This document shows positions 9,213 through 16,568 of a stretch of 64,000 bases of DNA, one piece after another. Below the pieces are notes generated by a model, which saw nothing but the letters and a program-made list of their open reading frames with translations, was not told the origin of the DNA and did no database searches. Each line of letters opens with the position of its first letter. Position 1 is the first letter of the stretch. The DNA is from Bifidobacterium catulorum (GTDB lineage Bacteria; Actinomycetota; Actinomycetes; Actinomycetales; Bifidobacteriaceae): positions 29,160-93,159 of the forward strand of contig NZ_QFFN01000006.1 of NCBI RefSeq assembly GCF_003129925.1, read 5' to 3'. The translations under genes were made by a program, and so were the position numbers.

Positions 9213-9536
9213 ATGCCATACGTTGTTGCCCAGCCTTGCGTGGATGTTAAGGACAAGGCCTGCGTGGACGAGTGCCCGGTGGATTGCATCTACGAGGGCC
9301 CCCGTACGCTGTACATCAACCCCAACGAGTGCGTCGACTGCGGCGCCTGCGAGCCCGTGTGCCCCACCGAGGCCATCTTCTACGAGGACGACCTGCCGGA
9401 CGAGTGGGCCTGGTACAAGGACGCCGCCGTCCGTTTCTTCGCCGAGGTCGGCGACCAGGGCGGTGCCTCCGGATTCGGTGCGGTCGACCATGACGAGGCC
9501 CAGGTGGCGGCCCTGCCCCCGCAGAACCAGGACTGA
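9213..9536 (+). CDS. fdxC: Ferredoxin, 7Fe-type (FdxC/FdxA)
   Basis: A 107-residue electron carrier. The N-terminal cysteine set (C9, C17, C21, C25 with ACVDECPVDC) and the second set CVDCGACEPVCP fit a [3Fe-4S][4Fe-4S] ferredoxin, as in the actinobacterial FdxA/FdxC family. AGGAGG is placed eight bases before ATG 9213. The next gene begins eight bases after its stop, the well-known FdxC-DapC pairing of actinobacteria, so the two are one operon. Confidence 0.92.
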   Translation: MPYVVAQPCVDVKDKACVDECPVDCIYEGPRTLYINPNECVDCGACEPVCPTEAIFYEDDLPDEWAWYKDAAVRFFAEVGDQGGASGFGAVDHDEAQVAALPPQNQD

Positions 9537-9544
9537 CGCGGGCC

Positions 9545-10696
9545 GTGGGATTCTCTCCTTTCAGCACCCCGTACGACTGGTCGAGGCTGGCGGCGGCCAA
9601 GAAGGCGGCGGCCTCCCATCCGGACGGCATGATCGACCTGTCCATCGGCTCCCCGGTCGATTCCGTCCCGTCGTCCGTCGTCGCGGCGCTCACTGAAGCC
9701 GCGAACGCGTCGAACGCGTATGGGTATCCGGTCACGCGCGGCACCAACGCGCTGCGTGAGTCGATCGTCCGCTGGTTCCATGACCTGCGTGGTGTGGATC
9801 TCGACGCCATCGGCGCGGACATCTGCCCGACCGTCGGTTCCAAGGAGGGCGTCTCGCTGATGGCCTCCCTGCTTGGCGTGGGCGCGGGCGACGTCGTCGT
9901 CCAGCCGCGGATCTCCTACCCGACGTATGAGATCGGCACCCAGCTCGCCGGGGCCGAGACGCTGAAGACCGACGTCGCCGACGTCGATTCGTGGGTGCAC
10001 GTGCCCGGAGTGAAGATGGTGTGGGTGAATTCGCCGTCGAATCCGACGGGAGAGGTGCTGTCGGGCCCGCGTCTGCGCCGCATCGTCGAAGCGGCGCGTT
10101 CGATTGGCGCCGTGATCGTGTCCGACGAATGCTATGCGTTGATGGACTGGTCGTCGGATCCGCGGTCGATGAGCGCCACGGCCTGCGTTCTCGACGCCGA
10201 CGTCTGCGGCGGCGACGCGAAGGATGTGCTGTGCCTGTATTCGCTGAGCAAGCAGTCGAACATGGCGGGGTATCGTACGGCGCTGGTCGCCGGCGACAAA
10301 CGCATCGTCACGCCCATGATCGAGACGCGCAAACAGATCGGCCAGATCATCCCCGGACCCAGCCAGGCGGCCATGAAGGCAGGTCTTGACGACGTCGGTG
10401 CGGTGCTTGAGCAGCGAGAACGATATCGCGGCCGACTCAAGGTGCTGGTCGAGGGACTGCGTGCGGCCGGATACGCCGCGCACATGCCCCAGGGCGGCCT
10501 GTATGTGTGGGTGCGCGCATTAAGTGGCGATTGCTGGACTGACATCGACCGTCTTGCCCGGCTTGGCATCGTCGTCAGTCCCGGCGAATTCTATGGCGAC
10601 AGGATGTGTCTCCGGGTGTCGTCGACGGCCCCCGGCGCCGCCGTCAACGCCGCCGCCGAACGTCTCGCCCACATCGCCCGGCCTGCATCGGCCTGA
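9545..10696 (+). CDS. dapC: Succinyldiaminopimelate aminotransferase (DapC-like)
   Basis: A fold-type I PLP aminotransferase of 383 residues. It shows the YPVTRGTNALRESI substrate loop, NSPSNPTGEVL (conserved Asn), and the PLP lysine in LYSLSKQSNMAGYR. The position directly behind fdxC and the length fit the actinobacterial DapC, which aminates N-succinyl-2-amino-6-ketopimelate in lysine/diaminopimelate synthesis. The start is GTG 9545, giving MGFSPFSTPYDW as in relatives. The specific substrate rests on gene context and family likeness. Confidence 0.85.
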   Translation: MGFSPFSTPYDWSRLAAAKKAAASHPDGMIDLSIGSPVDSVPSSVVAALTEAANASNAYGYPVTRGTNALRESIVRWFHDLRGVDLDAIGADICPTVGSKEGVSLMASLLGVGAGDVVVQPRISYPTYEIGTQLAGAETLKTDVADVDSWVHVPGVKMVWVNSPSNPTGEVLSGPRLRRIVEAARSIGAVIVSDECYALMDWSSDPRSMSATACVLDADVCGGDAKDVLCLYSLSKQSNMAGYRTALVAGDKRIVTPMIETRKQIGQIIPGPSQAAMKAGLDDVGAVLEQRERYRGRLKVLVEGLRAAGYAAHMPQGGLYVWVRALSGDCWTDIDRLARLGIVVSPGEFYGDRMCLRVSSTAPGAAVNAAAERLAHIARPASA

Positions 10697-10727
10697 GCGA
10701 GGGGATTCACGTGGAATTAATCAACTC

Positions 10728-10779
10728 GGTTCCCCTCCCTGAGGGGAGCCGGCCGTTGGAGGCGGACTGAGGGGAGAGA
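10728..10779 (+). repeat. Dispersed two-hairpin intergenic repeat, copy 2
   Basis: GGTTCCCCTC pairs with GAGGGGAGCC (10728-10750), followed by GGAGGCGGACTGAGGGGAG. It is related to the element at 3656-3703. It lies between dapC and the convergent HIT gene. Confidence 0.65.
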
Positions 10780-10805
10780 CACCCCGAACTTCCCAACCCA
10801 AAATC

Positions 10806-10848
10806 AAGAAGCGGACACGCATCAGGAAGGGCCAGGATGCGTGTCCGC
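10806..10848 (-). terminator. Terminator of the HIT gene
   Basis: GCGGACACGCATC (10811-10823) pairs exactly with GATGCGTGTCCGC (10836-10848). On the minus strand the hairpin is followed by TTCTTGATTTT, so it reads as a terminator for the leftward HIT gene; it may also stop dapC transcripts. Confidence 0.8.
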
Positions 10849-10875
10849 GAGAATTGCTCGTAAGGCAAGTATCAA

Positions 10876-11298
10876 TCAGAGGTTGGCGATGATGGCCTTG
10901 GCCATCTCGTCGTATTCGGCGTCGGTCAGATGGACGCGGTCGGGGTTCATGGCGAAGGTGCCGCCCCACTCGAACTCGTCGTCACGGTATTTCGGCACGA
11001 GGTGGAAATGCAGATGATGGCCGGTGTCGCCGTAGGCGCCGTAATTCACCTTGTCGGGGTGGAATGTGGCGTGCACGGCTTTGGCCACGCGGTCCACGTC
11101 GTCGAAGAACGCGTCGCGGTCCTCCTTGCTCAGTTCCACGATTTCGGAGACATGGTGCTTCGAGGCCACGATCACGCGGCCTTTGTGGCTCTGCTCCTTG
11201 AACAGGACGACCTTGCTCGCCGGGAGTTCATAGATCTTGATGCCGAAGGCGTCGAGCGCGGCACCTTCGTCGCAGTATGCACAAGCTTCGTTGCTCAT
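10876..11298 (-). CDS. HIT family nucleotide-binding hydrolase
   Basis: A 140-residue protein with the histidine triad HHLHFHLVPK near residue 100 and an N-terminal CAYCDEG pair of cysteines that may bind zinc. HIT proteins hydrolyse or transfer nucleotidyl groups from adenosine- or dinucleoside-phosphate compounds. I chose the ATG at 11298 because AAAGGAAT lies upstream; a longer frame to 11409 has no site and low-complexity sequence. It is monocistronic and convergent with dapC. The physiological substrate cannot be told from sequence. Confidence 0.9.
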   Translation of the reverse strand: MSNEACAYCDEGAALDAFGIKIYELPASKVVLFKEQSHKGRVIVASKHHVSEIVELSKEDRDAFFDDVDRVAKAVHATFHPDKVNYGAYGDTGHHLHFHLVPKYRDDEFEWGGTFAMNPDRVHLTDAEYDEMAKAIIANL

Positions 11299-11361
11299 CA
11301 GGGATTCCTTTCGATAGAGGCGTCTCCACGATAGGTATCCGCGGGACCGTCGCGGATAAAT

Positions 11362-11445
11362 GTTGCCAATGGTTGCCAATCTCTGTGAGCGTTCAGCGTG
11401 TCCGTGCAAACTCTGGCAACAAAAAAACGTGATTCAGTTCACGTT
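11362..11445 (+). promoter_or_regulatory. Candidate operator sites upstream of uxaC
   Basis: A palindrome AACGTGA-TTCAGT-TCACGTT occupies 11426-11445. Upstream, GTTGCCAAT occurs twice in tandem (about 11362-11380) and its inverse TGGCAAC at 11413-11419. Palindromic and repeated sites ahead of a sugar-acid catabolic gene suggest a GntR- or LacI-type regulator, but no regulator gene is adjacent, so this is inference. The rest of 11299-11584 shows no gene. Confidence 0.5.
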
Positions 11446-11584
11446 TCATACAGTCAAGGTATCGAACGGTTGCATGGACGCAGCCGGAGAAGAAACACGG
11501 ATCGTGAAATCGAGAACATGAAGCGTCCTGGCGCAAGCCATGTCTTCATGCGTCCCGACGGGCGTTCCGAGGAAGGAAACGACC

Positions 11585-12991
11585 ATGGCATTCATGGATG
11601 ACGACTACCTGCTGACGACGGATCTGGCCAAGGAGCTGTTCCACAACTACGCGGAGGGCATGCCGATCGTCGACTACCACTGCCACCTGCATCCCGAGGA
11701 GATCTACAAGGACCCGAACTTCAAGGACATCGTCGAGGCGTGGCTCACCGACGGCAACAACTACGGCGACCACTACAAGTGGCGTCTCGAACGCGCCAAC
11801 GGCGTGCCGGAGGAGCTCATCACCGGCAAGGGCGACCCGTGGGACAAGTTCTACGCCTACGCACAGACCATGGAGAAGGCCATCGGCTCCCCTGTCTACA
11901 TGTGGACGCACCAGGAGCTGCGCCGCTACTTCGGCATCACCGACGAGCTGAACACCAAGACCGCCAAGGACATCTACGAGAAGACCAACGAGATGCTGGC
12001 CACGCCGGAGTTCTCCCGCCGCTCCCTGCTGCGCCGCATGAACCTCGACACCATCTGCACCACCGACGATCCGGTCGACTCCCTCGAATACCACATCGCC
12101 TTCGAGAAGGAGGGCGGCGACACCTTCAAGATGATCCCCGCCATGCGCCCCGACAAGGCCCTGAACCCCGACAAGGCCGGCTTCGGCGAATGGGTCGACC
12201 AGCTTGAGCAGGTCACCGGCGACAAGATCGCCTCCTTCGACGACATGATGGCCGCCATCAACAAGCGCGTCGACTTCTTCCACGAGCACGGCTCCCGCCT
12301 GTCCGACCACGCCGCCGACCTCATGGTGTACGCCACGTCCACCGCCGCCGAACGCGACGCGATCCTCGCCAAGGCCCGCGCCGGCGAGCCGCTGACCTTC
12401 GAAGAGGTCACCAAGTACCGCACGCAGCTGTTCCTCGACCTCATGAAGATCTACCACGCCCACGGCTGGACCATGCAGCTGCACATCCACGCCATGCGCA
12501 ACATCAACGAGCACGAGTTCGCCATCCACGGCGCCGACACCGGCTACGACGCCCTCAACGACCGTGCCATCGCCGAGCCGCTGGCCGCCCTGCTCAACGA
12601 GGCCGCCAAGACCGACTCCGTGCCGAAGATGCTCATCTACTCGCTCAACCCGAACGACTACATGCCGATCATCACCGTGCTCGGATGCTTCCAGGGCGGC
12701 ATGAAGCAGCGTCTGGCCCTCGGCAACGCATGGTGGTTCAACGACACCCGCGAAGGCATCCGCCGCCAGATCCAGACCATGGCCGAAGGCTCCCTGCTGG
12801 GCAACTTCGTCGGCATGACCACCGACTCCCGTTCGTTCCTGAGCTTCCCGCGCCACGAGTTCTTCCGCCGCATCCTGTGCGAGCAGCTGGGCGAGTGGGC
12901 CGCACGCGGCGAGATCTCCGGCAGCGTCGACACCCTGGCGCCGCTGGTGCAGGACGTCTCCTACAACAACGCCAAGGAACTGTTCGCGTAA
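11585..12991 (+). CDS. uxaC: Uronate (glucuronate) isomerase
   Basis: A 468-residue cytoplasmic enzyme interconverting D-glucuronate/D-fructuronate and D-galacturonate/D-tagaturonate. The N-terminal IVDYHCHLHPEEIYKD carries the HXH metal motif of the amidohydrolase fold, and the central WTMQLHIHAMRNIN and C-terminal VGMTTDSRSFLSFPRHEFFRR segments are UxaC hallmarks. ATG 11585 is preceded by GAGGAAGGAAAC. The downstream GPH-type transporter suggests uptake plus first-step isomerisation of uronates or glucuronides. The later enzymes (UxaB/UxuB, UxaA/UxuA, KdgK, KdgA) are not in this window. Confidence 0.95.
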   Translation: MAFMDDDYLLTTDLAKELFHNYAEGMPIVDYHCHLHPEEIYKDPNFKDIVEAWLTDGNNYGDHYKWRLERANGVPEELITGKGDPWDKFYAYAQTMEKAIGSPVYMWTHQELRRYFGITDELNTKTAKDIYEKTNEMLATPEFSRRSLLRRMNLDTICTTDDPVDSLEYHIAFEKEGGDTFKMIPAMRPDKALNPDKAGFGEWVDQLEQVTGDKIASFDDMMAAINKRVDFFHEHGSRLSDHAADLMVYATSTAAERDAILAKARAGEPLTFEEVTKYRTQLFLDLMKIYHAHGWTMQLHIHAMRNINEHEFAIHGADTGYDALNDRAIAEPLAALLNEAAKTDSVPKMLIYSLNPNDYMPIITVLGCFQGGMKQRLALGNAWWFNDTREGIRRQIQTMAEGSLLGNFVGMTTDSRSFLSFPRHEFFRRILCEQLGEWAARGEISGSVDTLAPLVQDVSYNNAKELFA

Positions 12992-13088
12992 CTGCCAGTA
13001 CGGGAACAGGCCGCCGGGGATGGCAGCCCGGCGGCGTTGCGATCCATAACCGAACATCGACCATAACTGAATATCGAAAAGGAAGGGT

Positions 13089-13122
13089 CGTATGGCATCG
13101 ACATCGTGGCCGATGCCATACG
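13089..13122 (+). promoter_or_regulatory. Intercistronic hairpin between uxaC and the symporter gene
   Basis: CGTATGGCATCG (13089-13100) pairs exactly with CGATGCCATACG (13111-13122) around a ten-base loop. It has no T-tract, so it is more likely an mRNA-stability or translation-control element than a terminator. Its left arm contains the start codon of the short leader ORF at 13092. Confidence 0.7.
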
Positions 13123-13139
13123 TAACACTGAAAAGGTAG
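13092..13139 (+). CDS. 15-codon leader ORF before the symporter gene
   Basis: ATG 13092 follows AAAAGGAAGGG, the best ribosome binding site in this interval, and opens a frame MASTSWPMPYVTLKR that stops five bases before the symporter ATG. Its start codon is inside the hairpin at 13089-13122. It may couple ribosomes into the symporter gene. No homology can be judged at this length. Confidence 0.3.
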   Translation: MASTSWPMPYVTLKR

Positions 13140-13144
13140 TAATC

Positions 13145-14572
13145 ATGACAAGTGCAGTGGAAGAAAAGGCGGCCGTCGTCAACGGCCAGACGAAGCTGAG
13201 CTGGCGCGAGAAGATCGGCTACGGCTTCGGCGATCTCGGCAACGGCTTCATGTTCGACCTGGGCCAGGCGTACCTGACCAAGTTCTACACCGACGTCGCG
13301 CTCATCAACCCCGGCATGGTGGCCACGATCATGGCCGTCACCAAGATCTACGACGCGTTCATGGACCCGATCGCCGGCGCGTTCGTCGACAGCCGCAAGG
13401 TCGGCAAGCACGGCAAGTTCCGTCCGGTGATGATGGTCGGCGCGATCGTGCTGTCCGTCCTCACCATCATCACGTTCACCATGCCCGACTTCCCGATGTG
13501 GGGCCGCATCGTCTACGCGTTCGTGACCTACATGGCGTGGGGCACCTGCTATTCGTTCACCAACCTGCCGTACGTGGGCCTCGCCAACGTCATGACGCGA
13601 GACGTCGATGAACGCGCCCAGCTGGCCACCACCCGCCAGGCCGGCTCCCTCGGCGCCCAGTGGATCACCGGTGTGGCGTTCATCCCGATCATCCTGCTGT
13701 TCTCCGACTCCAACGGCAAGGTCACCACGTTCCACGGCTACGCCGTGGCCGCCACAATCATGGCCCTGCTCGGCGTGATCTGCTTCGCCGTCACGTTCTT
13801 CAACTGCAAGGAGCACATCAAGATCAACCGCGAGAAGACCGGCGACAAGTCCAAGGAGGGCGTCGGCGCCTACATCAAGGTGGTCTTCACCAACAAGCCG
13901 CTGCTGGCCATCATCCTCATGACGCTGTTCACCATCTCCGCGATGAACACCAACAACGCCATGATGCTGTACTTCGCCGAATACAACCTCGGCTCCATGG
14001 GCCTGCAGCCGGTGATCAACGCCATCCAGATGGGCTGCTCCATCGTGGCCATCCTCTCCATCCCGTTCCTGGTCAAGAAGTTCGGCAAGAAGCAGGTCGC
14101 CGTGGTCTGCTTCGTGGTGGGCGCGGTCGCCAACCTCATCAACTTCTTCCTGCCGACCAACCTCGTCACCTTCATCGTGTTCGTGACCATCGGCTATGTG
14201 TGCCTCGCCATTCCGAACGGCATCACCTGGGCCTTCGTCAACGACGTGATCGATTACGGCGAGTGGCACACCGGCATCCGCAAGGAAGGCATCACCGTGG
14301 CCGCGTTCAACTTCTCCCGTAAGCTCGCGCAGTCGCTGGCCGCCGTGATCACCGCCGGCATCCTGGGTGTTACCGGTTACGTCGCCAACCAGGCGCAGTC
14401 GCAGGCCACCCTGAACGGCATCAAGGGCGCCATGACCCTGTATCCGGCCGTGGCCCTGTTCGCCGCCATGCTGATCATCTTCTTCCTCTACGGTCTGACG
14501 GACGACAAGTACCGCAAGATCGCCGATGACCTGAACAACGGCAAGTGGGAGAAGGGTGAACTCACCCACTGA
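13145..14572 (+). CDS. GPH-family sugar/glucuronide:cation symporter (MFS)
   Basis: A 475-residue membrane protein with about 12 hydrophobic helices. The start ...REKIGYGFGDLGNGFMFDL and the motif YDAFMDPIAGAFVDSRKVGKHGKFRP are typical of the glycoside-pentoside-hexuronide symporters (MelB/UidB/XynB type). A second hallmark is the CLAIPNGITWAFVNDVIDYGEWHTG stretch near residue 365. With uxaC 150 bases upstream, glucuronides or free uronates are the likely cargo. ATG 13145 was chosen because family homology begins soon after; a GTG at 13106 is in frame. Confidence 0.88.
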   Translation: MTSAVEEKAAVVNGQTKLSWREKIGYGFGDLGNGFMFDLGQAYLTKFYTDVALINPGMVATIMAVTKIYDAFMDPIAGAFVDSRKVGKHGKFRPVMMVGAIVLSVLTIITFTMPDFPMWGRIVYAFVTYMAWGTCYSFTNLPYVGLANVMTRDVDERAQLATTRQAGSLGAQWITGVAFIPIILLFSDSNGKVTTFHGYAVAATIMALLGVICFAVTFFNCKEHIKINREKTGDKSKEGVGAYIKVVFTNKPLLAIILMTLFTISAMNTNNAMMLYFAEYNLGSMGLQPVINAIQMGCSIVAILSIPFLVKKFGKKQVAVVCFVVGAVANLINFFLPTNLVTFIVFVTIGYVCLAIPNGITWAFVNDVIDYGEWHTGIRKEGITVAAFNFSRKLAQSLAAVITAGILGVTGYVANQAQSQATLNGIKGAMTLYPAVALFAAMLIIFFLYGLTDDKYRKIADDLNNGKWEKGELTH

Positions 14573-14589
14573 TGACGAATAATTAATGG

Positions 14590-14626
14590 ATAATCCCCGA
14601 TTGCGTGAGGCGATCGGGGATTATTT
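14590..14626 (+). terminator. Terminator of the uxaC-symporter unit
   Basis: ATAATCCCCGAT (14590-14601) pairs exactly with ATCGGGGATTAT (14613-14624), followed by TTTCGTT. Confidence 0.85.
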
Positions 14627-14644
14627 CGTTGCGGCCTGTTCACG

Positions 14645-14696
14645 AATCGCGAGATACCGGCTGAAAACCGGCGTTTCGGAGGGGTATCTCGCGATT
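14645..14696. repeat. Long inverted repeat at the 3' end of dinB
   Basis: AATCGCGAGATACC (14645-14658) pairs exactly with GGTATCTCGCGATT (14683-14696), and CCGG/CCGG lies within the loop. The right arm touches the dinB stop codon. It likely serves as the dinB transcript end opposite the symporter terminator. Confidence 0.75.
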
Positions 14697-15955
14697 CATG
14701 AACTACGCAGCCCCAATTGCACGGCCCCATTCCCAAATTTTTCGCGGATCGAATCCAACGCCTGCTCCGCGCGGCCCCTATCTTTCCCCAGCAGATCGTC
14801 GAAGCTGGCCTGCACCGGCGTCGTGGCCGCGTTCACCAGTCCCGAAGCGCTGACGCCGGCCAGTCGGATGTCGGCCGGCAGCCGGGCATCCCGGTCGAGC
14901 GCATGGTCCGGCATCCCCAGCATCCGTTCCAGAAGCCTCAGCGTCCGCGGGTATATCGCGCCCGCGGTATTCACCGGGCGGCCGAGTGTCAGCGATTTCG
15001 TGGCATATCGCAGGTCCGCGTACCGCAGCTTCACGGTGATAGTGCGAGCCAGCAGCCCGCGTCTTCGCAGCGTGGATGCCACCACGTCGCTGCATCGCAG
15101 CAGCATCTGCGCCACCGTGCGTGCATCACGCGTATCCTCGGCGAACGTGCGTTCCGACCCTATGGACTTCTCCGGCGTGACCGGCGTCACCCTGCGCTCG
15201 TCCAGCCCCCGCGCCGCCAGATACAGCGTATGCGCGTGCGCGGCCGATCCCGTCACCTGTGCGAGCCGGCGCTCATCGACCTGGGCGAGCTGCTCCACGG
15301 TCGTCACCCCCCACTGTGCGAGCCTGCGCGCCGATGCCGGGCCGATGCCGGGGATCGACCGCACCGGCAGCAGCCGCACGAATTCCGCCTGACGGGCCTC
15401 CGGCACGAGCAGCATGCCGTCCGGCTTGGCGTTCGTCGAGGCGAGTTTGGCGATGAGCTTGTTCGACGCCACCCCGACCGAGCAGGTCAGGCCGAACCTC
15501 CGTTCCACCTCGGCCCGGATCCATGCGCCGATCGCGGTGGGGGAGTCCCATTGCCGCAACGCCGCGGAGACGTCCATGTATCCTTCGTCCACGGATACGC
15601 GTTCGATGCGGTCGGTCACCTGTTCGAACACGCCGAACACCTGCCTGGAGATGCTCCGGTAGTAGGCCATGTCCACGGGCAGGAACACGCCGTTAGGGCA
15701 GAGTCTGCGCGCCGTGGCCACCGGCATGGCCGAGTTCACGCCGAACGGTCGCGCCTCATAGCTGGCTGCCGACACCACCGACCGCGTGCCTGTGCCGATG
15801 ATGACCGGCCGTCCGCGCAGCTCCGGGTGTCTGGCGATCTCGCAGGAGGCGAAGAACGCATCCATGTCGATGTGCAGTATGGTGCAGCCGGTCTCGTCAT
15901 GCCCCCAGTCACGCCGTACGGCGGCAAGACGTGGCGAAGTACTCATGTCTCCCAT
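14696..15955 (-). CDS. dinB: DNA polymerase IV (Y-family)
   Basis: A translesion polymerase of about 419 residues. Catalytic acidic residues appear in LHIDMDAFFASCE and RVSVDEGYMD; the fingers motif SAASYEARPFGVNSAMP and the helix-hairpin-helix region LPVRSIPGIGPASARRL are also clear, followed by the little-finger domain. The start is ambiguous: GTG 15964, ATG 15955 and ATG 15946 are in frame and close together; I took 15955. The extreme C-terminus LGLRSS lacks a clear clamp-binding QLxLF motif. No SOS box was recognised upstream. Confidence 0.92.
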   Translation of the reverse strand: MGDMSTSPRLAAVRRDWGHDETGCTILHIDMDAFFASCEIARHPELRGRPVIIGTGTRSVVSAASYEARPFGVNSAMPVATARRLCPNGVFLPVDMAYYRSISRQVFGVFEQVTDRIERVSVDEGYMDVSAALRQWDSPTAIGAWIRAEVERRFGLTCSVGVASNKLIAKLASTNAKPDGMLLVPEARQAEFVRLLPVRSIPGIGPASARRLAQWGVTTVEQLAQVDERRLAQVTGSAAHAHTLYLAARGLDERRVTPVTPEKSIGSERTFAEDTRDARTVAQMLLRCSDVVASTLRRRGLLARTITVKLRYADLRYATKSLTLGRPVNTAGAIYPRTLRLLERMLGMPDHALDRDARLPADIRLAGVSASGLVNAATTPVQASFDDLLGKDRGRAEQALDSIREKFGNGAVQLGLRSS

Positions 15956-16062
15956 GGTACCCACGATGTCGCAACATGCCGTCGGTTCGCGTTAATCGAC
16001 GGATGATGGTACAGTATTTCCCTGTTGCGCGCATGCCATGTGAATATGGCGTCGTACGACAC

Positions 16063-16149
16063 GGAGTGATGCCTGAGTGGCCGAAAGGGGCACCCTGCTA
16101 AGGTGTTAACTGCGCAAGCGGTTCGGGGGTTCGAATCCCCCTCACTCCG
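16063..16149 (+). tRNA. tRNA-Ser (anticodon GCT)
   Basis: Acceptor GGAGTGA (16063-16069) pairs with TCACTCC (16142-16148), discriminator G. The anticodon arm CACC-CTGCTAA-GGTG gives GCT. A long variable arm is present and CCA is encoded at 16150-16152, unlike the other tRNAs here. Confidence 0.95.
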
Positions 16150-16155
16150 CCAGTG

Positions 16156-16195
16156 ACTCCCGCACCATGGTTTTTACCTTGGTGTGGGAGTTTTT
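16156..16195 (+). terminator. Terminator after tRNA-Ser(GCT)
   Basis: ACTCCCGCACC pairs with GGTGTGGGAGT, followed by TTTTTCCGTTTTTTG. A typical tRNA terminator. Confidence 0.92.
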
Positions 16196-16520
16196 CCGTT
16201 TTTTGCGAACTGTACGGTTGATGCTCCCATGCGAGGCGGGACGGGTGAAGCGGGGACGGAGGTACGCCGTTGTCCGCCCGTCTCCATCATCCACGATAGT
16301 CCGTCATCCATGACAATGCTCGTGAATTGGCATGTCGGCATGCTGTCTGGCGACGATGTCGTCGTTGTTTGATGACGATTGCCCGCGATGCCGCGGGTTC
16401 GGATTCGTGGCGGTATATAGGATGGGGGCGTCGTCCCGGCTGGATTGCACCGGCTGGATTTCATTCCGTGACGGGTTCCGTTCCCGTAGGACGGGTGCAT
16501 TCGCGTCGTCGCGCGCTCCG

Positions 16521-16548
16521 TTAGACTTGGTATGAGTACCTGTAGTAA
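16521..16548 (+). promoter_or_regulatory. Candidate promoter of the capA-like gene
   Basis: TTAGAC (16521-16526), 16-base spacer, TAGTAA (16543-16548), about 20 bases before the gene start. The remainder of the interval 16196-16520 holds no gene or structure that I can support; short open frames there have no ribosome binding site or recognisable sequence. Confidence 0.35.
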
Positions 16549-16568
16549 GAGAGAATCGTGGGAATGCC

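Noticed and set aside
11546..14569. A 1007-codon open frame on the minus strand
   Set aside because: It runs antisense through uxaC and the symporter, is rich in His/Asp/Gly/Val from GC-rich codon mirroring, and has no domain; both plus-strand genes are certain.
16332..16535. A 67-codon frame with a CPRC motif in the gap before the capA-like gene
   Set aside because: No ribosome binding site, ends in the promoter of the next gene, and overlaps other open frames of equal quality.
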